Source: Myxococcales bacterium
GTDB lineage: Bacteria; Myxococcota_A; Polyangia; Nannocystales; Nannocystaceae
Reading direction: 5' to 3'
Length of the DNA stretch: 64,000 nucleotides
Assembly: GCA_020633295.1 (NCBI GenBank)
Contig: JACKDW010000005.1
Location: 496,001-560,000, forward strand
The translations under genes and the position numbers were made by a program. The notes under the pieces were generated by a model. The model saw only the letters and a program-made list of their open reading frames with translations. It had not been told where the DNA came from and did no database searches. Shown in pieces: positions 1 to 8,199 of this stretch. Positions within the stretch are counted from its first letter, which is position 1, and every line of letters starts with the position of its first letter.

Positions 1-2
1 CG

Positions 3-587
3 CTGGTCGCGGCCGGGCACGAGACCACCTCGAACGCGCTGACGTGGACGCTGATGCTGCTCGGGCGCCACCCGGAGGTCGAGCGCAAGGTCCACGCCGA
101 GCTGACGCGGGCGCTCGACGGGCGCGCGCCCAGCTTCGCCGACCTCGAGTCGCTGCCCTACACGACGCAGGTGCTGCAGGAGTCGATGCGCCTGTACCCG
201 CCGGTGTGGATGGTCGAGCGCTGCGCGCTCGGGGACGATCAGCTCGGCGAGTACGACATCCCGAAGGGCACGATCGTCGGCGTCTGCGCGTGGACGCTGC
301 ACCGCCTCCCGACGCTGTGGGACAACCCGGAGGCCTTCGACCCGGAGCGCTTCGCGCCCGCGCGCGCGGCCGCGCGCCACCGCTACGCGTACGTGCCCTT
401 CGCGGCGGGCCCCCGGACCTGCATCGGCAACGCGTTCGCCATGATGGAGGCGACGCTGCTGCTCGCGGTCCTCCTGCAGCGCTACCGCCTGGAGCTCGTC
501 CCGGGCCAGACGATCACGCCCGACCCCGGGATCACGCTGCGGCCCAGGGGCGCGGTGCGCATGCGGCTGCTCCGTCGCGCGGGCTGA
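3..587 (+). CDS. Cytochrome P450, C-terminal part (5' end outside window)
   Basis: Heme-thiolate monooxygenase; it would take electrons from a ferredoxin or flavodoxin system to hydroxylate an unknown substrate. About 194 C-terminal residues are present; the N-terminal half lies upstream of the window. Seen directly: the I-helix oxygen-activation motif AGHETT (visible residues 4-9), the K-helix ExxR as ESMR (60-63), the meander PERF (114-117) and the heme loop FAAGPRTCIG with the ligand Cys at 140. All signature residues are intact, so the enzyme is probably active. The next gene starts about 100 bp downstream on the same strand but is a lipoprotein, with no obvious functional link. The substrate cannot be predicted from this part. 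Confidence 0.95.
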   Translation: MVAAGHETTSNALTWTLMLLGRHPEVERKVHAELTRALDGRAPSFADLESLPYTTQVLQESMRLYPPVWMVERCALGDDQLGEYDIPKGTIVGVCAWTLHRLPTLWDNPEAFDPERFAPARAAARHRYAYVPFAAGPRTCIGNAFAMMEATLLLAVLLQRYRLELVPGQTITPDPGITLRPRGAVRMRLLRRAG

Positions 588-684
588 GCCCGATCGGTCG
601 GCCGCCGGGAACCTACGCCGGCGCGCGCCGTGCTACGGGCGAGGACGACGACCGCGCGTCCTGACCCGAGAACCAGGAGCGACC

Positions 685-1323
685 GTGACCGACCATGCCC
701 TCCCGAAGCCCCGCACACACACCGCCTCAGCTCGCCGCGCGACGCTGGCCCTCGCAGGGCTGCTCGCGCTGCTGCCCGGCTGCTCGCTCGAGTGGCGCGC
801 GTCGCTGACCGGCGACCGCGGCGAGCGCTGCGAGGACGGGGACGAGCCCGGCCCGACGGCGGCGACGATACTGGACGCGATCGATCCGGAGGCGGGCGCC
901 GCCGCGGGCGAGGCGAGCGCGTCAGCGCCGGCCCCGACGCCGAAGATGACGATCGAGGAGGTCGAGGAGGTCGAGGAGGCCGAGGCGAACGCTGCGGACG
1001 CGAAGCTCGAGGAGGAGCCGTCGCGCCTCCCCTTCGCCGAGAAGGATCGGATCCGCCGGGTCGTCCGCGCCCACATCGACGAGGTCCGCGCCTGCTACAA
1101 CGACGGCCTCGGGCGCGACCCGGAGCTCGCCGGGCGCGTGGTGGTGCAGTTCACGATCACGGGCGAGGGCGCGGTCTCCAGGAGCGCCGTGGGCGAGCGC
1201 GCGCTCGCGGACGAGGCCGTCGCCGATTGCATCGCCGCGGCGATCGGGAGCTGGACGTTCCCCGACTGGGCGACCCCCGGCGACGTCGTCGTCAACTACC
1301 CCTTCGTGCTCGAGCCGGGCTGA
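685..1323 (+). CDS. AgmX/PglI-type (TonB-like C-terminal) lipoprotein
   Basis: Predicted lipoprotein of 212 aa. GTG start preceded by AGGAG about 6 nt upstream. The N-terminus is a basic plus hydrophobic signal ending in a lipobox LPGC (Cys33). A Glu-rich segment (about residues 85-115) is followed by a TonB/AgmX-like domain (about 120-212): a helix with VRACYNDGL, then beta strands with VVVQFTITGEGAV and WTFPD, the pattern of the AgmX/PglI C-terminal family common in myxobacteria. In other systems such domains belong to gliding or envelope energy-transfer machinery; the role here is not known. The stop codon overlaps the 3' end of the convergent gene by 28 bp. A second protein of this kind lies at 7213-7863 and an ExbD at 12789-13205. 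Confidence 0.8.
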   Translation: MTDHALPKPRTHTASARRATLALAGLLALLPGCSLEWRASLTGDRGERCEDGDEPGPTAATILDAIDPEAGAAAGEASASAPAPTPKMTIEEVEEVEEAEANAADAKLEEEPSRLPFAEKDRIRRVVRAHIDEVRACYNDGLGRDPELAGRVVVQFTITGEGAVSRSAVGERALADEAVADCIAAAIGSWTFPDWATPGDVVVNYPFVLEPG

Positions 1324-1784
1324 GCCGCGAGCCGCCCGCGCGTCGCGACGATCAGCGCGTCGAGGCTCTCGGCGCGCGCGATCCCGTAGCGCGCCGCGAC
1401 GACGTCGACGTTGCCCTTGCGCCAGTAGCCCTCGGGGCAGCAGACGATCAGCCGCCCGCCGCGCGCGAACAGCCCCAGCTCGAGCAGCGTGATCGGGGCG
1501 CGCGTGTTCGGGTCGAAGTACATCGCGATCACGCTCGCGCGCTCCTGGGCCTCGAGCTCCCACTCGACCTGCTCGCGGAACTGCGGGTTGTCGATCCGCT
1601 GCGCCCACGAGCTGTCCCACGCGTCACGTCGCGGGTTGAGCACGAGGACGTCGAGCTCGCCGAGCGCCGCGGTCACCTCGTCCTGCCACGGCGCGGCCGC
1701 GCCCATCTCGATGGAGCCGGCGAGGAACACCGAGGGGCGATCGAAGCGCAGCGGCGCGGGCGGCTTGAGGACCGTCGCGCTCAC
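1296..1784 (-). CDS. Nucleoside 2-deoxyribosyltransferase-like protein
   Basis: 162 aa, whole length covered by a nucleoside 2-deoxyribosyltransferase-like Rossmann domain. Visible family marks are FLAGSI near residue 20, the NPRRDAW segment (50-56), VEWELEAQERA (73-83), MYFDPNTRAPITLLELGLF (88-106) and CCPEGYWRKGNV (115-126). The pattern fits the bacterial and phage branch (PF15891-like) whose substrates are mostly untested, so enzymatic transfer of deoxyribose is inference. The GTG start at 1784 overlaps the TGA of the upstream lipoprotein gene in a GTGA, implying translational coupling. A longer open frame upstream was rejected because it is only the antisense or shifted frame of the neighbours. 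Confidence 0.75.
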   Translation of the reverse strand: MSATVLKPPAPLRFDRPSVFLAGSIEMGAAAPWQDEVTAALGELDVLVLNPRRDAWDSSWAQRIDNPQFREQVEWELEAQERASVIAMYFDPNTRAPITLLELGLFARGGRLIVCCPEGYWRKGNVDVVAARYGIARAESLDALIVATRGRLAAQPGSSTKG

Positions 1785-2314
1785 TTGGCGTCTGCGGTGA
1801 AGCCGATCGTGTAGCCGCAGGGCAGCGTCGTGTTCGGGTAGAACAGCTTGATCCCCTGCACGAACAGCGGGTTGCTGCAGTCCGCGCCCTCGCAGCTCGC
1901 GCTGAAGGTCTGCGTGCCCGAGGCCTCGGTCTCCGAGGAGAAGGTGCCGTCGACGCGCACGTTGACGTTGATCGTCGCGTCGAAGTTGTCGATCGGGATC
2001 CCGTCGGCGACGCGATCGGGGCACTCGAAGTCGCCGCCGCCGAGCAGCGTGCACGAGAACGAGTCCGCGCTGCCGGGCGTGATGCGGAAGCTGTCGCCGT
2101 TGAGCTCGCCGATCGTGAATTCGCCGTAGGGATCGGTGGGCGTGTCGGCGCCGAGGTTGCAGGTGTCGTCGGTGATCGCGCCGGCCTCGTGGATCCACGC
2201 GCCCTCGCGCGGCGTGATGTCTCCGCAGCCCGTCGCCAGCAGCAACGCCGCGCCGCAGCAGAATGACCTCGCCCGCGCGCCGGGGAATTGAACGACCTGA
2301 TTCTTTGAGCTCAT
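1781..2314 (-). CDS. Putative lipoprotein of unknown function
   Basis: 177 aa from an ATG at 2314 with GGAGGG a few bases upstream; a longer frame begins at 2392 but the ATG gives a clean signal peptide. A hydrophobic stretch ends in the lipobox LATGC (Cys30), followed by an extracytoplasmic domain rich in Gly, Asp and Thr with four or more cysteines (for example SCTLLGGGDFECPD and SCEGADCSNP), probably disulfide-paired beta structure. I do not recognise the family. It is coupled by GTGA to the deoxyribosyltransferase-like gene, an odd pairing of an envelope protein with a cytoplasmic enzyme. Confidence 0.7.
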   Translation of the reverse strand: MSSKNQVVQFPGARARSFCCGAALLLATGCGDITPREGAWIHEAGAITDDTCNLGADTPTDPYGEFTIGELNGDSFRITPGSADSFSCTLLGGGDFECPDRVADGIPIDNFDATINVNVRVDGTFSSETEASGTQTFSASCEGADCSNPLFVQGIKLFYPNTTLPCGYTIGFTADAK

Positions 2315-2459
2315 CGCGCCCTCCGCTGCCCGCGATTGTACAGGGCCGAGCTCGGCGCCGCGGCGAATGTCCACGCGTCGCCGGTCGAGCATGTGATCTC
2401 GGGCCAGACGGCGGAACGCGGTTGCGCGTCACGAGCCTCGCCGACGAGGCCGCGAGCCC

Positions 2460-3098
2460 TCACCGCGCGCCGCTGTCGAGCTCCCCGAGGTGCGCGATCT
2501 CGAGCCCGCCGATCAGCCGCCAGCGAACGCCGTCGTGGCGCAGGCGGTAGTAGCCGCCGAGCGCGACGGGGAGGCGCGCGGCGTCCTCGTGCTCCAGGCC
2601 GGTGAGCGTCGCGATCACGATCTTGATCACGCCCTTGTGCAGGGCGGCGAGCGTCTGCCCGCCCGAGGGGAAGACCGCGTCCGAGCTCGCCGCGCGCACC
2701 CGCTGCAGGAAGCCGCGACGCGACTCGCCGCCCGGGAAGCGGAACTCGAGCCCGTCCTGGCCCCAGCGCGCGTAGCTCTCGGGGTCGCGCGCGCGCGCCT
2801 CGTCGAAGGTCCAGCCCTCCCACGCGCCGAAGTCGATCTCGCGGAACGCCTCGACCACGCGCAGCGCCGGCGTCGGCTCGCGCCCCGCCGCGAGCAGCTC
2901 GCCCGAGCGCCGCGAGCGAGACAGCGGCGAGACGACGATCGCGTCGAAGGGCTCGGGGCGCAGCGCGGCCGCGGCCCGCTCGACTTGGCGCGCGCCGAGC
3001 TCGCTCAGCGCGACGTCGGTCGCGCCGTAGAGCCGCACCGAGGACTCGCCCACGGTCTCGCCGTGGCGCACCAGGATCAGCTCTCCGCGCTCGCGCAC
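2460..3098 (-). CDS. Histidine phosphatase (phosphoglycerate mutase-like) family protein
   Basis: 212 aa member of the histidine phosphatase superfamily, which hydrolyses or transfers phosphate through a phospho-histidine. Visible: LVRHGET with the nucleophile His12 and Arg11, the second Arg in SPLSRSRRSGELL, the acid/base Glu region FREIDFGAWEGW, and the second His in ALHKGVIK (about 155) where most relatives have SHGGVIR. Catalytic residues are retained, so activity is likely, but the substrate (sugar phosphate, cobalamin precursor, phosphoprotein) cannot be told. It sits 40 bp downstream of the histidine kinase gene on the same strand and may be cotranscribed with it. Confidence 0.88.
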   Translation of the reverse strand: MRERGELILVRHGETVGESSVRLYGATDVALSELGARQVERAAAALRPEPFDAIVVSPLSRSRRSGELLAAGREPTPALRVVEAFREIDFGAWEGWTFDEARARDPESYARWGQDGLEFRFPGGESRRGFLQRVRAASSDAVFPSGGQTLAALHKGVIKIVIATLTGLEHEDAARLPVALGGYYRLRHDGVRWRLIGGLEIAHLGELDSGAR

Positions 3099-3138
3099 GG
3101 GCGGGAGCCTACACCAGCGCGCGTCGGCGCGCCGCCGC

Positions 3139-4668
3139 TCACACCGGGGACATGTTCGCCGGCAGCCGGATCGTGAAGCTCGAGCCCAGGCCGACGCGGC
3201 TGTCGACGATGACCTGCCCGCCCATCATCTCGCTGAAGTAGCGGCTGATCGCGAGGCCGAGGTTGGCGGCGCCCTCGGGCTCGCCGGCGGCCGCGCTCGC
3301 GTCGGCGTCGCTCGAGAAGGTCGCGAAGGTCTTCATGATCTGCGACTCGGTCATGCCGAGCCCGTTGTCCTTGATCATGAACACGAAGCGCGCGCGCCCG
3401 CGGAACATGTCGCGGTAGACCGAGACGCTGATCTCGCCCTCGCGGGTGAGGCGCGACGACGCCATGAGCACGTTGAAGAGCACCTGCCGGACCTTGCCGA
3501 GGTCGGCGCGCATGCTCCCGAGCTCGTCGTCGACCTGGACGTCGAGCTTGTTGCCGCGCTGCTCGATCAGCGGCTCGACCGCGGCCGCGACCTCCTGCAC
3601 GAGGCTCGCGACCGGGAAGGTCTCGAGCGTGAGGTTGACGCGCCCGCCCTCGATCTTCGACATGTCGATGATGTCGCGGATCGTCGACATCAGGTACTGA
3701 CCCGACATGCAGATGCGCCCGAGGTCGGGGATGATGTCCTCGTAGCCCTCGTCGGCGGCCTGCTCCTGCAGCATCTCGCCGTAGCCGATGATCGCGTTGA
3801 GCGTGTTGCGCAGCTCGTGGCTCATGTTGACGAGGAACGCGCTCTTGGCCCGGCTCGCGGCGTCGGCCGCGTTCTTCGCCTGGCGCAGCTCGGCCTTGGC
3901 GCGCGCGAGGATCTCGATCTCCTCGCGCAGCTTCGCGTTGCTCTTGAGCAGCTCGCTGACGCGCTTGTTCTCGAACTCGGAGCGCTGCGCCTCGGCCGAG
4001 GCCGCGACCTGCTCGGCGTGGCTCCGCGCCGCGCCCTGCTCGGCCGCCGCGCGCTCGGCCTTTCGCAGGCGCCGCTCGAGCGCCTGACGCTCGAGCACGA
4101 GCGCGAGCTGCTGCGCGACCGCCGCGACGTAGCGCGCGTCGTCGGCGGAGAAGCCCGCCGCCGCGCGCGAGGCGAACACGAGCGCGGCCAGCGGCGCGCC
4201 GCCGCGCCCGAGCAGCGGCGCCGCGATCACGCCGGTCACGGCGTCGTCGCGCAGCTCGGTGTCGACGAGCGTGAGCGCGTCGGCGTCGACGCGCGTCCGC
4301 GGGTGCTCGAACAGACAGATCTTGCGCTCGCGCAGCACGAGCCCCGCGATGCCGTCGCTGAGCGGGATGCCGGCGCGCTCGACCACGTCGGCGTCGTCGT
4401 CGGCCTCGTGCAGCGTCGAGAGCGAGTAGCTCGCGCTCCCAGCGGGCGCGCCGGTCGACCCGTCCGAAGAGACAGGCTCTTCCGGCAGCGCGAGCGTGCA
4501 CCGATCGAACTCGAGCACCCACTTGACCCGCGTGACGCCGCGCTCGACGAGCCCGCGCGCGTCGCCGGGGTCGTCGGCCTCGAGCGCGCGCGTCAGCTCG
4601 ACCGCGAGCTCGGCGAGGACCGCGTGCCGTGCGACCCGCAGCGGCTGCTGGCCATACTCACTCGACAT
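3139..4668 (-). CDS. GAF-domain sensor histidine kinase
   Basis: Soluble hybrid-less sensor kinase of 509 aa with no transmembrane segment. Domains in order: a GAF sensor (about 30-190), a long charged coiled coil (about 190-265), a HisKA dimerisation helix with the phospho-acceptor His in MSHELRNTLNAI (near residue 283), and a HATPase domain with DNGLGM (G1) and LGLAISRYFSEMMGG (G2). The N-box is altered: the usual LLSNA segment reads VLMAS (in RQVLFNVLMASSRLT), so the Mg/ATP-ligating Asn appears to be lost. The ATG at 4668 was chosen because it overlaps the upstream gene stop by 11 bp. No response regulator is adjacent. A dyad-type element lies inside the GAF region at 4458-4477. Confidence 0.88.
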   Translation of the reverse strand: MSSEYGQQPLRVARHAVLAELAVELTRALEADDPGDARGLVERGVTRVKWVLEFDRCTLALPEEPVSSDGSTGAPAGSASYSLSTLHEADDDADVVERAGIPLSDGIAGLVLRERKICLFEHPRTRVDADALTLVDTELRDDAVTGVIAAPLLGRGGAPLAALVFASRAAAGFSADDARYVAAVAQQLALVLERQALERRLRKAERAAAEQGAARSHAEQVAASAEAQRSEFENKRVSELLKSNAKLREEIEILARAKAELRQAKNAADAASRAKSAFLVNMSHELRNTLNAIIGYGEMLQEQAADEGYEDIIPDLGRICMSGQYLMSTIRDIIDMSKIEGGRVNLTLETFPVASLVQEVAAAVEPLIEQRGNKLDVQVDDELGSMRADLGKVRQVLFNVLMASSRLTREGEISVSVYRDMFRGRARFVFMIKDNGLGMTESQIMKTFATFSSDADASAAAGEPEGAANLGLAISRYFSEMMGGQVIVDSRVGLGSSFTIRLPANMSPV

Positions 4669-5230
4669 CGCCTTCACCCCCCCTGGCATGCTGCTCCGCC
4701 GCGCCTGCGGCCGGTCCGGGCAGCCCCTCGAGCAGGCCGCCGGCGAGAATGTTGAGATAGTGGCCCGCCGCCGCGACGACGACCAGCTCGACGCGCTCGC
4801 GCGCCGTGAAGCCGCGCGCCCCGGCGAGCCGCCGCGTGGCCTCGGTCGCGCCGGCCGAGACGGCCGCCAGCGCCGCGCGGGTGCTCGCGGGCAGCGCCTC
4901 GTGCTCCTCGAGCAGCGCCTCGATCAGCCCTGGGTCCAGCGCGTGCCCGAGCTCCGCGCACACGAGCTCGAGGATCGCCCGCCGCCGCGCGTCCGGCCGG
5001 TCGCGGTTGATCCAGCCGATGATCAGGGCGCGCGTGAGCGCCGGCAGCTCACAGCTGCGGGCCAGCGCGTCGAGCAGCCCGCGTGCGCTCGCGGACGCCA
5101 GCTCGCTCCACGCCAGCGCCTCCGCGAGGGGCGGCGCGGGCAGGGCCCCCTGCCGCGTCGCGGCCCCATGACGAGGGGCCGCGCGACCCGTCCTGCCAGT
5201 AGAGGCCGAGGAGCGCACGGCCGACAGCAT
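4658..5230 (-). CDS. Conserved hypothetical protein, possibly AhpD/carboxymuconolactone-like
   Basis: 190 aa, largely alpha-helical, cytoplasmic. The C-terminal half has a run TARERVELVVVAAAGHYLNILAGGLL that faintly resembles the second helix pair of carboxymuconolactone decarboxylase/AhpD-like proteins, but the CxxC/His redox motif of AhpD is absent, so no function is assigned. The protein contains repeated ALAR/ALPA helices and one Cys. Its end overlaps the histidine kinase start by 11 bp, so the two are co-translated, which suggests a role connected to the kinase signal. The N-terminal 30 residues are low complexity and the true start may be further in. Confidence 0.55.
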   Translation of the reverse strand: MLSAVRSSASTGRTGRAAPRHGAATRQGALPAPPLAEALAWSELASASARGLLDALARSCELPALTRALIIGWINRDRPDARRRAILELVCAELGHALDPGLIEALLEEHEALPASTRAALAAVSAGATEATRRLAGARGFTARERVELVVVAAAGHYLNILAGGLLEGLPGPAAGAAEQHARGGEGDVE

Positions 5231-5339
5231 ACCCCATGGCCCCTGCGCGCGCGCTCGACGAATCCGCGAGCGTCGAAGGTGCGACGTCCGAATTCGCCCG
5301 CGCGTCGAGCTCGCGCGCGCGCTTGAAATCGCCCGCGCG

Positions 5340-5894
5340 TCACCAGCTCGCGCGCAGGTCCTCGCGCTGCGCGGGCGTGCCGATGAAGCGCTCGATCTCG
5401 ACGACGCGATCGATCTCCTCCTCGAGCTGGATCAGCCGCGCGGGCGCGCTCGTGTCCCCGAAGTAGTGGCGCACCTGCTTGTAGCCGCTGCCGAGGCGCA
5501 CGACCGTGATGATCGAGGGCATGTCGGTGTAGTCCCTGCGAACGTAGCGATCGGCGAGCTCGGCGACGCGCGCCCGCGCCGTGATCTCGCGCAGCGCGGC
5601 GAGCTGCGCCGGCGTGACGCGATCGACGTGCAGCCCGGAGCGCAGGACGAAGTGCTCCCCTTCGAACTCGAGCACGCCGTCCTCGTAGACCGCGACGCGA
5701 TACACCGGGCACCAGCCGTAGCAGGACGTGCGCTCGAGGCTGACCAGCAGCGGAGCGCTCGTCGCCTGCCCGGTCAGCGTGACGGCGGACGGCCCGACGT
5801 CCGCGCTCGCGCACGCCAGCGCGCAGACGCCCAGCGCCTGCGCGACGAGCAGCGCGAGCCCCAGCGCGCGCGCGCGGTCATAGGCGGGCACCAC
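5340..5894 (-). CDS. DUF6438 lipoprotein
   Basis: 184 aa with a hydrophobic N-terminal signal and lipobox ALAC (Cys28), so probably membrane-anchored outside the cytoplasm. The mature part matches the DUF6438 pattern: LVSLERTSCYGWCPVYRVAV, then EDGVLEFEG, then a helix LAALREITARARVAELAD. The paired Cys in SCYGWC is the family hallmark and probably forms a disulfide. The biochemical role is unknown. It is divergent from the inositol monophosphatase gene with only about 50 bp between starts, so their promoters must overlap or one is leaderless. Confidence 0.75.
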   Translation of the reverse strand: MVPAYDRARALGLALLVAQALGVCALACASADVGPSAVTLTGQATSAPLLVSLERTSCYGWCPVYRVAVYEDGVLEFEGEHFVLRSGLHVDRVTPAQLAALREITARARVAELADRYVRRDYTDMPSIITVVRLGSGYKQVRHYFGDTSAPARLIQLEEEIDRVVEIERFIGTPAQREDLRASW

Positions 5895-5946
5895 GCGCGC
5901 ACTATACCCGGCGCGCGCGCGAATTCCATGCTACGTGTCGCGCGCG

Positions 5947-6783
5947 ATGGAGCCCGCGCACGTCCTCGCGTTCGCAGCCGCGACGGCCCGCGAGGCCGGC
6001 GCGCTGCTGCTCGACTACTTCGGCCGCGAGCTCGAGATCACGACCAAGTCGAGCGCGATCGATCTCGTGACCTCGGCCGACCGCGCCGCCGAGGCGCTGA
6101 TCATCGAGCGCGTGCGCGCGCGCTTCCCTGACCACGGCGTGCTCGCCGAGGAGTCCGGGCAGGCGGTGACCGGCGCGGACCAGCGCGCGCCGCAGTGGAT
6201 CATCGACCCGCTCGACGGGACCACCAACTTCGCCCACAAGCTCCCGCACTTCTGCGTCTCGATCGCGCTCGAGGACCAGGACGGCGCGCTCGTCGGCGTC
6301 GTCCACGACCCCGCGCGCGGCGAGACCTTCACCGCGACGCGGGGCGGCGGCGCCTGGCTCGAGTCGGCGATCACCGGCGCGCGCCAGCGGCTGCGCGTCT
6401 CTGACTGCGCGAGCCTCGGCGCGGCCGTGCTCGCGACGGGCTTCTCCTACGCGCGCGCGCGCCCCCCCTCGGACCCCGCGTGGGTCGACAACCTCGCGGA
6501 GTTCGTCGCCGTCACGCCGCGGCTGCGGGGCGTTCGACGGGCGGGCAGCGCCGCGCTCGACCTCGCGTACGTCGCCGCAGGGCGCCTCGACGGCTTCTGG
6601 GAGTTCCACCTGCAGCCCTGGGACACGGCCGCGGGCGGCCTGCTCGTGCGCGAGGCGGGGGGCGAGCTCGAGACGCTGACGCGTCGATCGCCGCCGTGGA
6701 GCTCGCGGCGGCCCGACCTCGCGTGCGCGGGCCCGAACCTGCTGCCGGCGCTGGTGCAGGCGCTGCGCGCGGCTCGCCCCTGA
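5947..6783 (+). CDS. Inositol monophosphatase family protein (SuhB-like)
   Basis: 278 aa Mg-dependent, Li-sensitive-type phosphatase that removes phosphate from myo-inositol-1-phosphate or related compounds. Seen: metal ligand Glu in LAEES, the core motif WIIDPLDGTTNFAH with both Asp and Thr ligands, GGGAWLE, and the C-terminal motif QPWDTAAGGLLVREAGG carrying the last metal Asp. All catalytic residues are present. The ATG at 5947 (MEPAHVL) is preferred; a GTG four codons upstream at 5935 is possible. It could serve inositol lipid synthesis or act like SuhB on rRNA maturation; the sequence does not decide. Followed by a 430-bp region with little coding content. Confidence 0.92.
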   Translation: MEPAHVLAFAAATAREAGALLLDYFGRELEITTKSSAIDLVTSADRAAEALIIERVRARFPDHGVLAEESGQAVTGADQRAPQWIIDPLDGTTNFAHKLPHFCVSIALEDQDGALVGVVHDPARGETFTATRGGGAWLESAITGARQRLRVSDCASLGAAVLATGFSYARARPPSDPAWVDNLAEFVAVTPRLRGVRRAGSAALDLAYVAAGRLDGFWEFHLQPWDTAAGGLLVREAGGELETLTRRSPPWSSRRPDLACAGPNLLPALVQALRAARP

Positions 6784-6895
6784 CGCGCGGCCCGGCGCGT
6801 CGGCGCCGACGCGCGCGCCGAGAATTTTTCTCGCCGGCGCCGTGATCCGCGGCCCGCCGTCGCGACGCTACCGTGTCGACGCGCGCGTCCCAATA

Positions 6896-6915
6896 ACATG
6901 TCCACAAAGACATGT
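6896..6915 (+). repeat. Dyad element ACATGT-N8-ACATGT, intergenic copy 1
   Basis: ACATGT, then CCACAAAG, then ACATGT, followed by an AT-rich GTTTTAAA. Both half-sites are perfect. It lies just upstream of the small ORF at 6939 and is in strong base-composition contrast with its surroundings. It shares spacing and inner core with copies at 30707 and 45132 (the latter inverted). Confidence 0.6.
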
Positions 6916-6938
6916 GTTTTAAAGCGGCGGAGACCTCG

Positions 6939-7124
6939 ATGATGACGTCAGACCACGGCGCGGCGACGCTGCTCCCGGAGCCCCTCGAGGTCATCTCCGA
7001 GGTCGCCGCGCGCGCGGCCGAGGCCGTGCAGGCGCTCTCGCGCGCCCGCGCGCCCGCGCCCGCGCCCGCGCCCGCGAGCGAGATCTCCCAGGGTCACCGT
7101 CAAGGCGACCCGTCGCCGCGCTGA
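6939..7124 (+). CDS. Possible small protein, 61 aa
   Basis: Starts at tandem ATG codons with GGAGA about 8 nt upstream. The first 35 residues (MMTSDHGAATLLPEPLEVIS, then EVAARAAEAVQALSRARA) could form an amphipathic helix; the rest is an Ala-Pro repeat and a polar tail. No family is recognised. The reasonable ribosome-binding site and the dyad element 25 bp upstream are the only reasons to list it; it may be non-coding. Confidence 0.3.
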   Translation: MMTSDHGAATLLPEPLEVISEVAARAAEAVQALSRARAPAPAPAPASEISQGHRQGDPSPR

Positions 7125-7212
7125 GCGTCGTCGCGGCGACGTGCGGCGCGTGCGGGCAGCGCGTGCGGGCAGCGCGTGCGGGCAGCGGAGACGCCGAGGA
7201 CGACGCGCGCGC

Positions 7213-7863
7213 TCAGAGCAGCTCGACGCTGTACGAGATCGTCATCGCGGGGCCGTCGTACTCGGGGAACTTGTGCTCGTAGATCGCCTTCCGGGCGCAC
7301 TGCACCGTCGAGAAGATGTTCATCTCGGCCGGCGCCTCGACCTGCACGGACTCGACCTGCCCGGAGCCCACGAGGCGGAACGCGAACGCGATCGTGCCGC
7401 TGGGGAACACCCCGTTGTTGTAGCAAGCGGTGCGGGAGAAGCACTCGTTGAGCGAGTACTCGATCTCCCGCATGTGGCGGTTGACGGTGTCCTCGGCGAG
7501 CTGCTCCTCGCCGGCGTTCATGTCGAGCTTGCGCGGCGCGCTGGGGTCGTACTGCGGGACGTGAGAGTCGTCGACGGGCACGAACTCGGGCAGGCTCGCG
7601 ATGTCCTCCTTGCACTGCCCCCAGTCGGTGATCGGCGGGCGGAGGTCGCCGCCGTCGTCGACCGAGCTGTCCGACTCGTCATAGTCCGAGGTGCACGCGG
7701 AGAGGTAGTCCACGACGCAGTACCCCTCATCCGAGCACTTGGTCCCGTCCCCGCAGAGCCCGCCGCACTCGCCGGGGTTCTTCGTCGCGCCGCCCCGGCA
7801 TCCTGTCGTGAGCGACAGGCCGATGATCCCCATCACCGCCACCGCAAAGTTAATCGCCCGCAT
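7213..7863 (-). CDS. Lipoprotein with AgmX/PglI-type C-terminal domain
   Basis: 216 aa from the ATG at 7863, chosen because it yields a compact signal (MRAINFAVAVMGIIGLSL) ending in TTGC (Cys22). Then comes a Cys-rich segment (GECGGLCGDGTKCSDEGYC), an acidic linker, and a C-terminal TonB/AgmX-like domain with NRHMREIEYSLNECF, a beta hairpin around GTIAFAFRLVGSGQVESVQV and YSVEL. The fold order matches the lipoprotein at 685-1323. Probably periplasmic or outer-membrane; a possible partner of Tol/Exb-type energisers such as the ExbD at 12789. It ends about 90 bp after the doubtful small ORF on the other strand. Confidence 0.75.
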   Translation of the reverse strand: MRAINFAVAVMGIIGLSLTTGCRGGATKNPGECGGLCGDGTKCSDEGYCVVDYLSACTSDYDESDSSVDDGGDLRPPITDWGQCKEDIASLPEFVPVDDSHVPQYDPSAPRKLDMNAGEEQLAEDTVNRHMREIEYSLNECFSRTACYNNGVFPSGTIAFAFRLVGSGQVESVQVEAPAEMNIFSTVQCARKAIYEHKFPEYDGPAMTISYSVELL

Positions 7864-8199
7864 GGACCAGCAGGGTACCAGCATGGCGACGAGCGACGCC
7901 ACGGGACGAAGCGCCGCGCGGGGCAAAAGCGTGGGATGGTGTGGGCGGACGAGACCGCACCTGGCCGCAAGTTCCCGCGAGCGTGACGCACGGGTCCGCG
8001 CGGCGCGAGCCTCGAGCGGTCGCGGGCGCGCGGGCGGCCGCGCGCCGCGGACGATTCCGCGCGCGCCCGGGTGAATCCGCGGACGAGCGCGACGCGCGGG
8101 GCCGCAGCGCCGATGTCTGACACGACGCGACAGATCCCGCGCAGGTAAGACCTAGCCCAAAGCGCAGATCTCACGACCGCGAAGGCCGCGCGGCGCCGC
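7864..8199. other. Non-coding gap upstream of lipoprotein gene
   Basis: 336 bp between two minus-strand genes (serA ends at 8200; the lipoprotein starts at 7863). It should hold the promoter of the lipoprotein gene and the serA terminator, but I see no convincing -35/-10 pair, hairpin with T-run or coding frame with normal codon bias. Confidence 0.5.

Larger units (their letters stand above)
6784..7212. other. Intergenic region with a 20-bp dyad and one doubtful small ORF
   Basis: 429 bp between suhB-like and a convergent lipoprotein gene. It holds an AT-rich patch with the dyad element at 6896-6915, a possible small protein (6939-7124), an imperfect GCGCCC repeat around 7045-7075, and three copies of GTGCGGGCAGCGC near 7150-7185. 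I see no RNA gene. Confidence 0.6.
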
